Source: Bordetella petrii (GTDB lineage: Bacteria; Pseudomonadota; Gammaproteobacteria; Burkholderiales; Burkholderiaceae_B). Taken from it: a stretch of 64,000 nucleotides of DNA. The notes beneath the pieces are model-generated. The model was given only the letters and a program-made list of their open reading frames with translations. It had not been told where the DNA came from and searched no databases. The stretch is taken from contig NZ_JAFMZZ010000001.1 of NCBI RefSeq assembly GCF_017356245.1, positions 2,653,943 to 2,717,942 of the forward strand, written 5' to 3'. Positions 43,961 through 52,050 of this stretch are shown in pieces (the first letter of the stretch is position 1; each line of letters opens with the position of its first letter). Both the position numbers and the translations under genes were made by a program.

Positions 43961-44959
43961 TCAGCGCCCGACGGCCTTGCGCACTTCCTGCAGCGCGGGC
44001 TTGACCGAGGGCCGTTCTTCGCCCCATTGGGTCCAGTACGGCGTGATGCGCTTTTCCGCTTCGGCCAGCTCGGCCGCGCTGGGCTCGGTGATCACCATGC
44101 CTCCGGCCGCCAGCTTGCGGGTGAGTTCTGCGTCTTCTTTGGCCATGGCTTCGGTGATGCGGCGCGTGTGCGCGTCGACCACAGCCTGCACCTTGGCCTG
44201 CGTTGCCGGGCCGAGCGCCTGCCACGCGTCGCTGTTCACCAGGATCAGCGAATCGATGTAGCTGACGTTCAGGCGATAGCTGTAGGACAGCAGGTCGCGC
44301 CAGACGTAGCCATAGCCCGAGCTGGCCGTCAACACGCCGTCGACCACGCCGCGGTCGATGGCGGCGGCGACTTCCGAAGTGCCCAGGGTGACGGGGATGC
44401 CGCCCAGCAGCTTGACGAACTCTGCCTGCTCGGGCGAGATCACGCGGATCTTCTGTCCGGACATGTCGGCCAGCGAGGTCAGTTTGTTCTTCGACCAGAA
44501 CACGTTTTCCGGAAAGATGTAGCGGCCCAGCAGCGTGATGTTCTTCTTCGCGTACTCGGCCTTCAGGTATTTTTCTTCGATGCTCCAGGCCCGCTCGAAC
44601 TGCGCGCGGGTGCGCAGGAACAGCGGCAGCCGCACCACGCCGCCCACCGGGACGCTGCCCAGGAAGAACGCGTCGTCGCCCATCTGCACGATGTTGTCGG
44701 CCACGGCCTGCGTGATGTTGGTGGCCGAGATCGGGATCGTGCCGCCCAGGTTCAGGCGAATGGTCAGCTCGCCGCCGGTTTCTTTCTGGATATCGTCCAG
44801 CATGGCCTTCAGGCCCTTGGCCGCGGTCACCGTGGATACCGCGTTGTAGGTGTAGGCGCGCCAGCGTTCCTTCGCGGTGGCCGGCTGCGCAACGAGCGCG
44901 GCCGCGGCCAGCAGGCACGCGGCGCCGATAGCGCGCAGGGATGCTTCAACTTTCACCAT
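43961..44959 (-). CDS. dctP: TRAP transporter periplasmic receptor (DctP family)
   Basis: 332 residues with a signal peptide of about 29 residues ending in A-T-A. The typical helix and arginine block (G-Q-K-I-R-V with the carboxylate-binding Arg) and G-V-V-D-G-V-L-T-A fit DctP receptors. It binds an organic acid in the periplasm. GAGGAGAGA precedes the ATG at 44959. It is first in the minus-strand operon that continues through permeases, lactonase, IclR and hydroxyacid dehydrogenase. Confidence 0.9.
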   Translation of the reverse strand: MVKVEASLRAIGAACLLAAAALVAQPATAKERWRAYTYNAVSTVTAAKGLKAMLDDIQKETGGELTIRLNLGGTIPISATNITQAVADNIVQMGDDAFFLGSVPVGGVVRLPLFLRTRAQFERAWSIEEKYLKAEYAKKNITLLGRYIFPENVFWSKNKLTSLADMSGQKIRVISPEQAEFVKLLGGIPVTLGTSEVAAAIDRGVVDGVLTASSGYGYVWRDLLSYSYRLNVSYIDSLILVNSDAWQALGPATQAKVQAVVDAHTRRITEAMAKEDAELTRKLAAGGMVITEPSAAELAEAEKRITPYWTQWGEERPSVKPALQEVRKAVGR

Positions 44960-45066
44960 GTCTCTCTCCTCTGTTGTTATCGGCCTCGCGACTCGCTGGA
45001 CGGTTGCGGGTTGCTGGTACGTTAGGCCCGATGAACAAGCAGAGGAAGAGGCGCTTCTACATAGGT

Positions 45067-45079
45067 TTCATATGGTGAA
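45067..45079. promoter_or_regulatory. Inverted repeat upstream of the TRAP operon
   Basis: TTCA-N5-TGAA lies in the 158-bp gap between the second IclR gene and dctP, in a locally AT-rich patch (GTTTCATATGGTGAAC). IclR-type operators are often imperfect palindromes of this size. It could bind either of the two IclR proteins encoded here. Confidence 0.4.
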
Positions 45080-45117
45080 CTTTAAGCCGCGCCACCCTCG
45101 CGGCGCATGCGGGCGCC

Positions 45118-45957
45118 CTATTCCTGGTAGCCCATCAGCGTGCTGATGGCGTGGGCTTCACGCCGCACCGCCGTGGCGATTGGGCCGTCGACGCTGGCAT
45201 CGAAACCGCCGGTGGCGCCCAGCGCGGTCAGCACCGCGCAGGTGCGGCCCGTGTAGTCGACAACGGGCGCGGCCACGGCGCTGATACCTTTCAGATTGGT
45301 GTCGCGCACGGTGGCGCAGCCGGCGGCGCGCACATCGCGGCGCAATGCGCCGATGGGATCGCGGTGTTCGAGCAGCGCGCGCTGCTCGGGTCCGGCCGCG
45401 TCCAGTTCGGCCTGCGCGCGCGCCTGCAGCGCGGCCTCGTCCGGCTGCGCCAGGAACGCCCGGCCGGTGGCCGACCACAGCAGCGGCAGCACCGATCCCA
45501 CGCGCACGTTCACGGTGACCGGCAGGCCGGGCTCTTCGAAGCGCACGATGGTGGGCCCCTTGTTGCCCATGACGGCAATGAAGCAAGTGACTTCCAATGT
45601 TTCGCGCAGCCGCACCAAAGCCGGCTCGGCCAGCCTGATGGGATCGGCCTGCCGCAGCGCCGCCACGCCCAGCAGCAGCGTCTGCAGCCCCAGGTAGTAC
45701 TGCTGCGTGCCCGCGTCCTGCTGGACCATGCCCTGTTCGATCAGGCTGGCCAGGTAGCGGTGCACCTTGGCGGGGCTTTCCTGTACATGCGCGGCCAGGC
45801 CGGTCAGCGTGGCGCGTCCGCCCAGCCGCGCCAGGCCCTTGAGCACGGCCATCCCGGTTTCGGCGGCCTGCACGCGCTGCCGGCGTTGCCGCGCGGAAGC
45901 CGGCGCGGGCGTGTCGGTGTCGGGCGGCGGGGATGGCTGGGTCGGCATGCGGGGCAT
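45118..45957 (-). CDS. IclR-family transcriptional regulator (second)
   Basis: 279 residues from ATG 45957; an upstream in-frame ATG at 46011 would abut the operator-like palindrome and has no ribosome-binding site, so I prefer the shorter form, though neither has a clear site. The helix-turn-helix (about 30-90, with L-T-G-L-A-A-H-V-Q-E-S-P-A-K-V-H-R-Y-L) and ligand-binding domain are typical. It is divergent from the Bug receptor gene and also lies upstream of the TRAP operon in the same direction, so either could be its target. Confidence 0.85.
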   Translation of the reverse strand: MPRMPTQPSPPPDTDTPAPASARQRRQRVQAAETGMAVLKGLARLGGRATLTGLAAHVQESPAKVHRYLASLIEQGMVQQDAGTQQYYLGLQTLLLGVAALRQADPIRLAEPALVRLRETLEVTCFIAVMGNKGPTIVRFEEPGLPVTVNVRVGSVLPLLWSATGRAFLAQPDEAALQARAQAELDAAGPEQRALLEHRDPIGALRRDVRAAGCATVRDTNLKGISAVAAPVVDYTGRTCAVLTALGATGGFDASVDGPIATAVRREAHAISTLMGYQE

Positions 45958-46010
45958 CCAGAGTCTGGCGTGGCTAAGGGAAAGTCCGCACAGATTAACG
46001 GGTTTATTCA

Positions 46011-46038
46011 TTTACGCATAGCGTATATGATTTACGCA
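46011..46038. promoter_or_regulatory. Operator-like palindrome and direct repeat between IclR and Bug gene
   Basis: TACGC-ATA-GCGTA (46013-46025) is a perfect inverted repeat. TTTACGCA occurs at 46011-46018 and again at 46031-46038, a 20-bp period. The position between divergent genes suggests binding of the IclR protein to control itself and the Bug receptor gene. Confidence 0.55.
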
Positions 46039-46086
46039 AAGAACAAACACGCGCGGCCCGGCCGCATCGACACCTGGAGAGAGACC

Positions 46087-47064
46087 ATGTCTGTACGCAA
46101 GTCCCTGATTACGCTCGGCCTGCTGGCCCTGCCTTTGCTGGCGCCGGCCAGCGCCGGCGCCCAGGACTACCCCAGCAAGCCGCTGCGCTGGATCGTGCCG
46201 TACGCGGCGGGCGGCGGCTCGGATTTCCTGGCCCGCACCATCGGCCAGGGCCTGTCCGAGCACATCGGCCAGCCCGTGGTGGTGGACAACAAGCCCGGCG
46301 GCAATACCGCCATCGGCGCGTCTGAAACCGCGCGCGCCAAGCCCGACGGCTACACCATGCTGTCCGCCGACAACGGCACCCTGGTATTCAACCCGGTGCT
46401 GTACAAGCAGCTGTCCTACGATGCCGGCAAAGACCTGGCGCCGGTCTCGCTGATGGGCCGCTTCCCCATGATCCTGATCGTGGGGCCCGGCATGAAGGCG
46501 AACAATGTGAAAGCGTTCATCGAAGAGGCGCGCGGCCGCCAGGCGGGCCTGGATTTCGCGTCCGCCGGCGCGGGCAGCCCGCACCACCTGGCGATGGAAC
46601 TGCTGAAGGTCGAGACCGGCCTGAAAATGGTGCATGTGCCTTATCGCGGCGCGGCGCCCGCGCTGGCCGACGTGGCCGCCGGACAGGTGCCCGCCATGAT
46701 GGTCGACCTGGCCGCCGGCGCCGGCTTCATCAAGGCTGGCAAGGTGCGCGCCCTGGCGGTGGCCAACCCCACCCGGCTGCCGCAGCTGCCCGACGTGCCC
46801 ACCTTCGCCGAGATGGGCTACAAGAATGTCGAGGCGGCCGCGCTGGTCGGCATGGTGGTGCCGGCCAAGACGCCGCCCGCGGTCATCGATGCGCTGAACA
46901 AGCAACTGGTGGCCGCCATCAACGATCCGGGCGTGCACCAGCGCCTGGTCGACTTCGGCGTCGAGCCGGTCGGCGATACGCCCGCCGAGTTCAATGCCCT
47001 GCTGCAGCGCGAACGAACCCGCTGGCACAAGCTGATCAAAGACCTCAACATCAAGCTGGACTGA
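46087..47064 (+). CDS. Bug/TctC-family periplasmic receptor
   Basis: 325 residues from ATG 46087, with GGAGAGAGA upstream. A signal peptide of about 25 residues ends in A-G-A, and the family signature Y-P-S-K-P-L-R-W-I-V-P-Y-A-A-G-G-G-S-D follows. Other Bug marks are V-V-V-D-N-K-P-G-G and H-V-P-Y-R-G. Bug receptors are greatly expanded in Bordetella and relatives and bind carboxylated or amide solutes for tripartite transporters; the membrane components are not encoded here. Downstream is a P450 gene, 67 bases away, so the ligand may be the P450 substrate or a product. Confidence 0.92.
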   Translation: MSVRKSLITLGLLALPLLAPASAGAQDYPSKPLRWIVPYAAGGGSDFLARTIGQGLSEHIGQPVVVDNKPGGNTAIGASETARAKPDGYTMLSADNGTLVFNPVLYKQLSYDAGKDLAPVSLMGRFPMILIVGPGMKANNVKAFIEEARGRQAGLDFASAGAGSPHHLAMELLKVETGLKMVHVPYRGAAPALADVAAGQVPAMMVDLAAGAGFIKAGKVRALAVANPTRLPQLPDVPTFAEMGYKNVEAAALVGMVVPAKTPPAVIDALNKQLVAAINDPGVHQRLVDFGVEPVGDTPAEFNALLQRERTRWHKLIKDLNIKLD

Positions 47065-47131
47065 GGCACCGGCACGGCCGCCGCGCGGCGCCCCGCCCGC
47101 GGCAGCCGGCCCGTGCGACCTGGAGCGCGTC

Positions 47132-49471
47132 ATGACTCACACTGCACCGGCAAGCCCCGCGGGCTGCCCCATCGATCACGGCCCCCCCGCAGGCACGGGC
47201 TGCCCGGTCAGCCCGCGGGCGGCCGAATTCGACCCTTTCGGCGACGGCTACCAGCAAGACCCGCCCGAGTATGTGCGCTGGGCGCGCGAGCAGGAGCCCG
47301 TGTTCTACAGCCCCCGGCTGGGCTATTGGGTAGTGACGCGCTACGACGACATCAAGGCCATTTTTCGCGACAACCTGACCTTCAGCCCGTCGATCGCGCT
47401 GGAGAAAATCACGCCTACCGGGCCCGAAGCCAACGCGGTCCTGGAATCGTACGGCTATGCCATGAGCCGCACCCTGGTCAATGAAGACGAGCCCGCCCAC
47501 ATGCCGCGGCGGCGCGTGCTGATGGACCCGTTCACGCCGGCCGAGCTCAAGCATCATGAACCCATGGTGCGCCGGCTGACCCGCGAATACGTGGACCGCT
47601 TCATCGACGACGGCCGCGCCGACCTGGTCGACCAGATGCTGTGGGAAGTTCCGCTGACAGTGGCGCTGCATTTCCTGGGCGTGCCCGAAGAAGACATGGA
47701 CATGCTGCGCAAGTACTCGATTGCGCACACCGTCAATACCTGGGGCCGCCCCAGGCCCGAAGAGCAAGTGGCGGTGGCGCATGCGGTAGGCAACTTCTGG
47801 CAGTTCGCCGGCAAGGTGCTGGACAAGATGCGCCTGGACCCGTCCGGCCCGGGCTGGATGCAGTACGGCATCCGCAAGCAGCGGGAGCATCCCGAGATCG
47901 TCACCGACTCGTATCTGCATTCGATGATGATGGCCGGCATCGTGGCCGCGCACGAGACCACGGCGAACGCGTCGGCCAATGCCGTGAAGCTGCTGCTGCA
48001 GCATCCGCAGGCGTGGCGGGATATCTGCGAAGACCCCGCGCTGATCCCCAACGCGGTCGAGGAATGCCTGCGCCACAACGGCTCGGTGGCCGCCTGGCGG
48101 CGCCTGGCCACCAAGGACGTGGAGATCGCCGGCGTGCGGATTCCGGCCGGCGCCAGACTGCTGATCGTTTCGTCGTCGGCCAACCACGACGAGCGCCATT
48201 TCGCCGATGCCGACCTGTTCGACATCCGCCGCGACAACGCCAGCGATCAGCTGACGTTCGGCTATGGCGCGCACCAATGCATGGGCAAGAACCTGGCGCG
48301 CATGGAAATGCAGATATTCCTCGAGGAATTCACGCGCCGGCTGCCGCACATGCGCCTGGCCGAGCAGTCTTTCACCTATGTGCCGAATACGTCGTTCCGC
48401 GGCCCCGAGCATGTATGGGTCGAATGGGACCCCAGCCGCAATCCCGAGCGGCTGCGGCCGGATCTGTTGCAGGCGCGGCAGCCGGTGCGCATCGGCGAGC
48501 CTTCGGTGCACGCCATCGCCCGCACGCTGGTGGTGCAGCAGGTGGCGGCGGCGGCCAACGGCATCATGCGGCTGCGCCTGGCCAGCCCGGATGGCCAGGC
48601 CCTGCCGCGCTGGACACCCGGCGCGCACATCGACGTCGAGTGCGGCGACACCGGAATGTCGCGCCAGTATTCGCTGTGCGGCGATCCGGCCGATGCCGCC
48701 GTCTTCGAGATCGCCGTGCTGAAAGAGCCGCAGGGGCGCGGCGGTTCGGCCTGGATACACGGCAATGTCAAGGCCGGCGACAAGCTGCGCGTCCGCGGCC
48801 CGCGCAACCATTTCCGGCTCGATCCGGATGCCGCCCGCGTCATCTTCGTCGCCGGCGGCATCGGCATTACGCCGGTCAGCGCCATGGCGCGCGCCGCCCG
48901 GGCGCAGGGCATGGACTACCAGCTGCATTACAGCGGCCGCACGCGCGGCGGCATGGCGCTGCTGGACGAGCTTGCCGCGCTGCACGGCGAGCGGCTGCAT
49001 GTCTATGTCTCGGACGAAAACTGCCGCAACGACTTCCCTGCCCTGCTGGCCCGGCCGGCCGAGGGCACCCGCATCTATGCCTGCGGGCCGCAGCGCATGC
49101 TGGACGCGCTGGCCCGGGCGTGCGCCAGCCAGCGCTGGCCGGAAGACGCCCTGCGGGTGGAACATTTCCATTCGGCGCTGGGCAGCCTGGACCCGTCCCG
49201 CGAGCACGCCTTCGAGGCGGAGCTCAAGGATTCGGGCCTGGTCATCAATGTGGCCGCCGACCAGACCCTGCTCGCGGCCCTGCGCGCGGCCAATGTGGAC
49301 GTGCAGAGCGATTGCGAGGAAGGCCTTTGCGGTTCGTGCGAAGTGCGCGTGCTGGCGGGCGAAGTGGACCATCGCGATGTCGTCCTGACGCGCACCGAAC
49401 GGGCCACCCATGCCAAAATGATGTCGTGCTGTTCCCGCGCAGCGGGCAAGAAGATCGTGCTGGAGCTGTAG
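47132..49471 (+). CDS. Self-sufficient cytochrome P450 fused to FMN/2Fe-2S reductase (CYP116B-like)
   Basis: 779 residues. Residues 1-~440 are the P450 part: I-helix A-H-E-T-T-A near 275 and haem loop F-G-Y-G-A-H-Q-C-M-G with ligand Cys383. After a short linker comes a phthalate dioxygenase reductase-type module with flavin motif R-Q-Y-S-L-C-G (about 510) and nucleotide motif G-G-I-G-I-T-P. A C-terminal plant-type ferredoxin follows with C-x4-C-x2-C (C-E-E-G-L-C-G-S-C). This P450, FMN reductase, ferredoxin order is that of the CYP116B group, which hydroxylates or dealkylates aromatics and thiocarbamates using NADPH with no partner proteins. The substrate here is unknown. Upstream Bug and IclR genes suggest an inducible catabolic role. 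Confidence 0.92.
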   Translation: MTHTAPASPAGCPIDHGPPAGTGCPVSPRAAEFDPFGDGYQQDPPEYVRWAREQEPVFYSPRLGYWVVTRYDDIKAIFRDNLTFSPSIALEKITPTGPEANAVLESYGYAMSRTLVNEDEPAHMPRRRVLMDPFTPAELKHHEPMVRRLTREYVDRFIDDGRADLVDQMLWEVPLTVALHFLGVPEEDMDMLRKYSIAHTVNTWGRPRPEEQVAVAHAVGNFWQFAGKVLDKMRLDPSGPGWMQYGIRKQREHPEIVTDSYLHSMMMAGIVAAHETTANASANAVKLLLQHPQAWRDICEDPALIPNAVEECLRHNGSVAAWRRLATKDVEIAGVRIPAGARLLIVSSSANHDERHFADADLFDIRRDNASDQLTFGYGAHQCMGKNLARMEMQIFLEEFTRRLPHMRLAEQSFTYVPNTSFRGPEHVWVEWDPSRNPERLRPDLLQARQPVRIGEPSVHAIARTLVVQQVAAAANGIMRLRLASPDGQALPRWTPGAHIDVECGDTGMSRQYSLCGDPADAAVFEIAVLKEPQGRGGSAWIHGNVKAGDKLRVRGPRNHFRLDPDAARVIFVAGGIGITPVSAMARAARAQGMDYQLHYSGRTRGGMALLDELAALHGERLHVYVSDENCRNDFPALLARPAEGTRIYACGPQRMLDALARACASQRWPEDALRVEHFHSALGSLDPSREHAFEAELKDSGLVINVAADQTLLAALRAANVDVQSDCEEGLCGSCEVRVLAGEVDHRDVVLTRTERATHAKMMSCCSRAAGKKIVLEL

Positions 49472-49538
49472 GCCGCGGCGGCGCGGCGGCCCGATTCTTG
49501 CTGGCGCGGCGGGTCTCTCATCCGCTCATACATCCGCC

Positions 49539-50462
49539 ATGACATCATCGGACCGCTCTTGCAGCGCCATCCGCATCGGCATTTCGGGTTGGCGCTATCC
49601 GCCCTGGCGCGGCAGCTTCTATCCGCAGGGATTGCCGCAGGCGCAGGAACTCGCCTATGCCTCGCGGCAGGTTCCCACCATCGAGATCAACGGCACGTTC
49701 TACGCGCTGCAGCGGCCCGAATGGTTTGCGCGCTGGCGCGATGCCACGCCGCATGGTTTCGTGTTCAGCGTCAAGGGCACGCGTTTCATCACGCACCGCC
49801 TGCGGCTGCGCAATATCGAAACGCCGCTGGCCAATTTCCTGGCCTCGGGCCTGTTCGAACTGGGCGAGAAACTGGGCCCCATCCTGTGGCAGTTTCCGCC
49901 TTCGATGCGCTTCGATGAAGAACGCTTCGAGCATTTTCTGGCTCTGCTGCCGCGCGACACCGATGCGGCGGCCCGCCTGGCCGGCCGCCACGATGCGCGC
50001 ATGAACGGCCGGGCCGCGCTGCAGGCCGGGCCGTGCCGGCCGCTGCGCCACGCGGTGGAAATCCGCCACGACAGCTTTGCGTGTCCGGGGTTCGTGGCCA
50101 TGCTGCGCGCCCATGGCGTGGCGCTGGTGACGGCCGACACGGCGGGCAAGTGGCCGCTGCTGGAAGACGCCACCGCCGACTTCGCCTATCTACGTCTGCA
50201 TGGCGACAAAGTGCTGTATTCCAGCGGCTATACCGACGAGGCCTTGCGCCGCTGGGCGGACCGCATCCGCGCATGGTCGCGCGGGCACGAACCGGCCGAT
50301 GCCCGCCGCGCCGGCCCCCGGCCCGGCCAGGCGTACGGCCCGCGCGATATCTACTGCTATTTCGACAACGACATCAAGGTCAAGGCGCCGGCAGACGCGC
50401 GCAGCCTGGCCCGGTTGCTCGACTTGCCGCTGGCGCCGATAGAGCCGGCGCAGCAGGCCTGA
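49539..50462 (+). CDS. DUF72 family protein (YecE-like)
   Basis: 307 residues with the family N-terminus I-R-I-G-I-S-G-W-R-Y-P-P-W-R-G-S-F-Y-P. Internal blocks F-S-V-K-G-T-R-F-I-T-H and W-Q-F-P-P-S-M-R-F are typical of this TIM-barrel-like family, whose biochemical role is unknown. It lies 67 bases after the P450 gene and may be transcribed with it or alone. No link to P450 function is evident. Confidence 0.85.
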   Translation: MTSSDRSCSAIRIGISGWRYPPWRGSFYPQGLPQAQELAYASRQVPTIEINGTFYALQRPEWFARWRDATPHGFVFSVKGTRFITHRLRLRNIETPLANFLASGLFELGEKLGPILWQFPPSMRFDEERFEHFLALLPRDTDAAARLAGRHDARMNGRAALQAGPCRPLRHAVEIRHDSFACPGFVAMLRAHGVALVTADTAGKWPLLEDATADFAYLRLHGDKVLYSSGYTDEALRRWADRIRAWSRGHEPADARRAGPRPGQAYGPRDIYCYFDNDIKVKAPADARSLARLLDLPLAPIEPAQQA

Positions 50463-50604
50463 CAGGAAAACCCCGCCTCGAAGCATCGCTACCGCGGTAA
50501 TCCGCGCGCCGCCCGGCGCCGCGCAAGCCCTGTTTTATCTCTTTTTATTTCCAATTTAAACGAAATAGATCGTTTTAATACGGACTGCAGGGTAGCGCGC
50601 GTAG

Positions 50605-50693
50605 CGTTTAACGGACGTTTAACCGCTCGCGGGAAAAACCCCGAATTTCGCGATTCGCTTCAACGGCCCATAAATATCGGCTTCCTAACATGC
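50605..50693 (+). promoter_or_regulatory. Promoter region of repeat-protein gene, matching the T6SS promoter (copy B)
   Basis: The gap 50463-50796 (334 bp) is the most AT-rich part of this neighbourhood and has no gene. Inside it, GTTTAAC occurs at 50606-50612 and 50617-50623 (11-bp period). The block GCGATTCGCTTCAACGG (50650-50666) and CTTCCTAACATGC (50681-50693) align without gaps to 14838-14854 and 14869-14881 upstream of tssA. A possible -10, TAACAT, is at 50686-50691. This is probably an activator-dependent promoter read by the same regulator, perhaps the BTAD protein. Confidence 0.6.
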
Positions 50694-50796
50694 TCCCAAG
50701 CACCGACGAAACGTGATCCCGGTGCCCGGTTCCACCCCCGCGGCCCAGCCGCAATCAACCTCGCGGCGATGCCGCAACCTACTGGAGAAGTTCATC

Positions 50797-51234
50797 ATGA
50801 AGAAGACCGTGATCTGCGCAGTGTCCATGTTCCTGGCCCTGGCTGCCGGCGGCGCCTATGCCGCCGATGGCGTTTCCAAGAACGACATGAAAAAGGCCGC
50901 CCTGGCCAACGGCGACATGTCCAAGGCTGAAATGAAGAAGGCCAACCTGGCCAACTTGGCCAATCACGACGCGCCCCTGGCCAACAACATGCCCAAGGCT
51001 TACATGAAGAAAGCCAACCTGGCCCATCACGATGCGCCTCTGGCCAACAACATGCCCAAGGCCTACATGAAGAAGGCCAATCTGGCCAACCACGATGCGC
51101 CCCTGGCCAACATGAAGAAGGCCAACCTGGCCAACCACGACGCGCCCCTGGCCAACAACATGCCCAAGGCCTACATGAAGAAGGCCAGCCTGTCCCCCGA
51201 CGCCATGCCCAAGGCCGAGATGAAGAAAGCCTGA
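50797..51234 (+). CDS. Secreted lysine-rich tandem-repeat protein, unknown function
   Basis: 145 residues from ATG 50797, with GGAGAAG upstream. A clear Sec signal peptide ends in A-Y-A (cleavage after residue 22). The mature ~123 residues are built from M-K-K-A-N-L-A-N-H-D-A-P-L-A-N-N-M-P-K-A-Y units (21 residues): one expanded by 3 residues, two full, one cut to 15, and a degenerate last one. The composition is Lys, Ala, Asn and Leu with no Cys in the mature part, so it is strongly basic. I know no family for it. Its promoter matches that of the T6SS operon, and a strong terminator follows, so it is a single-gene unit. Candidate roles (envelope or nucleic-acid binding, T6SS-linked secreted peptide) are speculation. 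Confidence 0.8.
   Translation: MKKTVICAVSMFLALAAGGAYAADGVSKNDMKKAALANGDMSKAEMKKANLANLANHDAPLANNMPKAYMKKANLAHHDAPLANNMPKAYMKKANLANHDAPLANMKKANLANHDAPLANNMPKAYMKKASLSPDAMPKAEMKKA
50932..51174 (+). repeat. Four in-frame tandem repeats (63-bp unit) in the secreted protein gene
   Basis: Units at 50932-51003 (72 bp, with an inner LAN duplication), 51004-51066 (63), 51067-51111 (45, lacking the N-M-P-K-A-Y part) and 51112-51174 (63). A diverged copy follows to 51231. Bases differ mostly at third codon positions, so the protein repeat is under selection while unit number probably varies by slippage or recombination. Confidence 0.9.
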
Positions 51235-51259
51235 AAGCATCGCCATTCCGGCAGTATCG

Positions 51260-51299
51260 CGGCGGAGCCTGTCCGTACAGGCTTCGCCGGTTTTTTTTT
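51260..51299 (+). terminator. Strong intrinsic terminator of the repeat-protein gene
   Basis: A 13-bp stem (51260-51272 with 51277-51289, one G-T pair), CCGT loop, one G, then nine T residues (51291-51299). It lies 26 bases after the stop. This isolates the gene from the molybdoenzyme operon. Confidence 0.92.
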
Positions 51300-51371
51300 A
51301 TGCCCAGGCGAACCGCCGGTCCGGCCCTGCCCGCCGGCGGCGCGGCCGCTTGACGTTGCCCGCCGCACAGG

Positions 51372-51399
51372 CATAACCTCGGACCAGATCCAGGTTATG
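51372..51399 (+). promoter_or_regulatory. Inverted repeat covering the start of the MocA-like gene
   Basis: CATAACCT (51372-51379) and AGGTTATG (51392-51399) form a perfect 8-bp inverted repeat with a 12-base spacer. The start codon ATG (51397-51399) lies in the right arm. It could be a repressor operator or an RNA hairpin that hides the start. The gap 51300-51371 shows nothing else. Confidence 0.45.
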
Positions 51400-52050
51400 G
51401 AAGGGATAGTGTCCTCAACATCGGCAGTGCATCACTGCGTGGGCGTATTGCTGGCGGCAGGCGAAGGCCTGCGCTACCGCGCCGCGCGCCGCGCCCTGCG
51501 CGACGCCGCCCACAAGCTGCTGGCCCGCCTTCCCGACGGACGCCCCGTGGCGCAGGCCAGCGCCAGCACGCTGCTGGCCGCCCTGCCCGACACCATCGCC
51601 GTGGTGGCCGACCGGCCGCCGGAACTGCCTGCCCTGCTGTCGCGGCTGGGCTGCTCCATTTTGAAAGCGCCGCCGGCGCCGCGCGGCATGGGCGTGTCGC
51701 TGGCCGCGGCGGCCCGCCACCTGCTGGCCCGCCCGGCTCCTGCCGGCCAATTGCCTGGCTGCGCGGTGGCGCTGGCCGACATGCCCTGGCTGCGCGCCGA
51801 CACCCTGCGCCTGCTGCTGCAGCAGGCCGCCAGCGACCGCATCATCGTGCCCGTGTGCCGGGGCCGGCGCGGCCACCCCGTGGTGTTCGGCGGCGCCTTC
51901 CTGCCCGAGCTGGCCGAGCTCGACGGCGACACCGGCGCGCGCGCCCTGCTGGAACGGCACGGCGCGCTGGAAATCGAATGCGACGATGCCGGCATCCTGC
52001 ACGACATCGACACCCCCCAAGACCTGCTCACAGGAAACCCCACCCGATGA
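51397..52050 (+). CDS. MocA/MobA-like nucleotidyltransferase
   Basis: 217 residues. The nucleotide-binding start is L-L-A-A-G-E-G-L-R-Y (normally L-A-A-G-x-S-x-R-x-G), with a later K-L-L-A-R-L-P-D-G and A-L-A-D-M-P-W, the metal-binding Asp motif, and R-G-R-R-G-H-P-V-V-F. This is the MocA type, which attaches CMP or GMP to molybdopterin for insertion into molybdenum hydroxylases. It starts the molybdoenzyme operon and overlaps xdhC by ATGA. The ATG at 51397 sits inside an inverted repeat; an in-frame GTG at 51409 is possible. Confidence 0.82.
   Translation: MEGIVSSTSAVHHCVGVLLAAGEGLRYRAARRALRDAAHKLLARLPDGRPVAQASASTLLAALPDTIAVVADRPPELPALLSRLGCSILKAPPAPRGMGVSLAAAARHLLARPAPAGQLPGCAVALADMPWLRADTLRLLLQQAASDRIIVPVCRGRRGHPVVFGGAFLPELAELDGDTGARALLERHGALEIECDDAGILHDIDTPQDLLTGNPTR

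Noticed and set aside
50932..51231. Regular repeats that might be a CRISPR array
   Set aside because: The units are directly adjacent, in frame within an exported protein, with third-base variation and no unique spacers.
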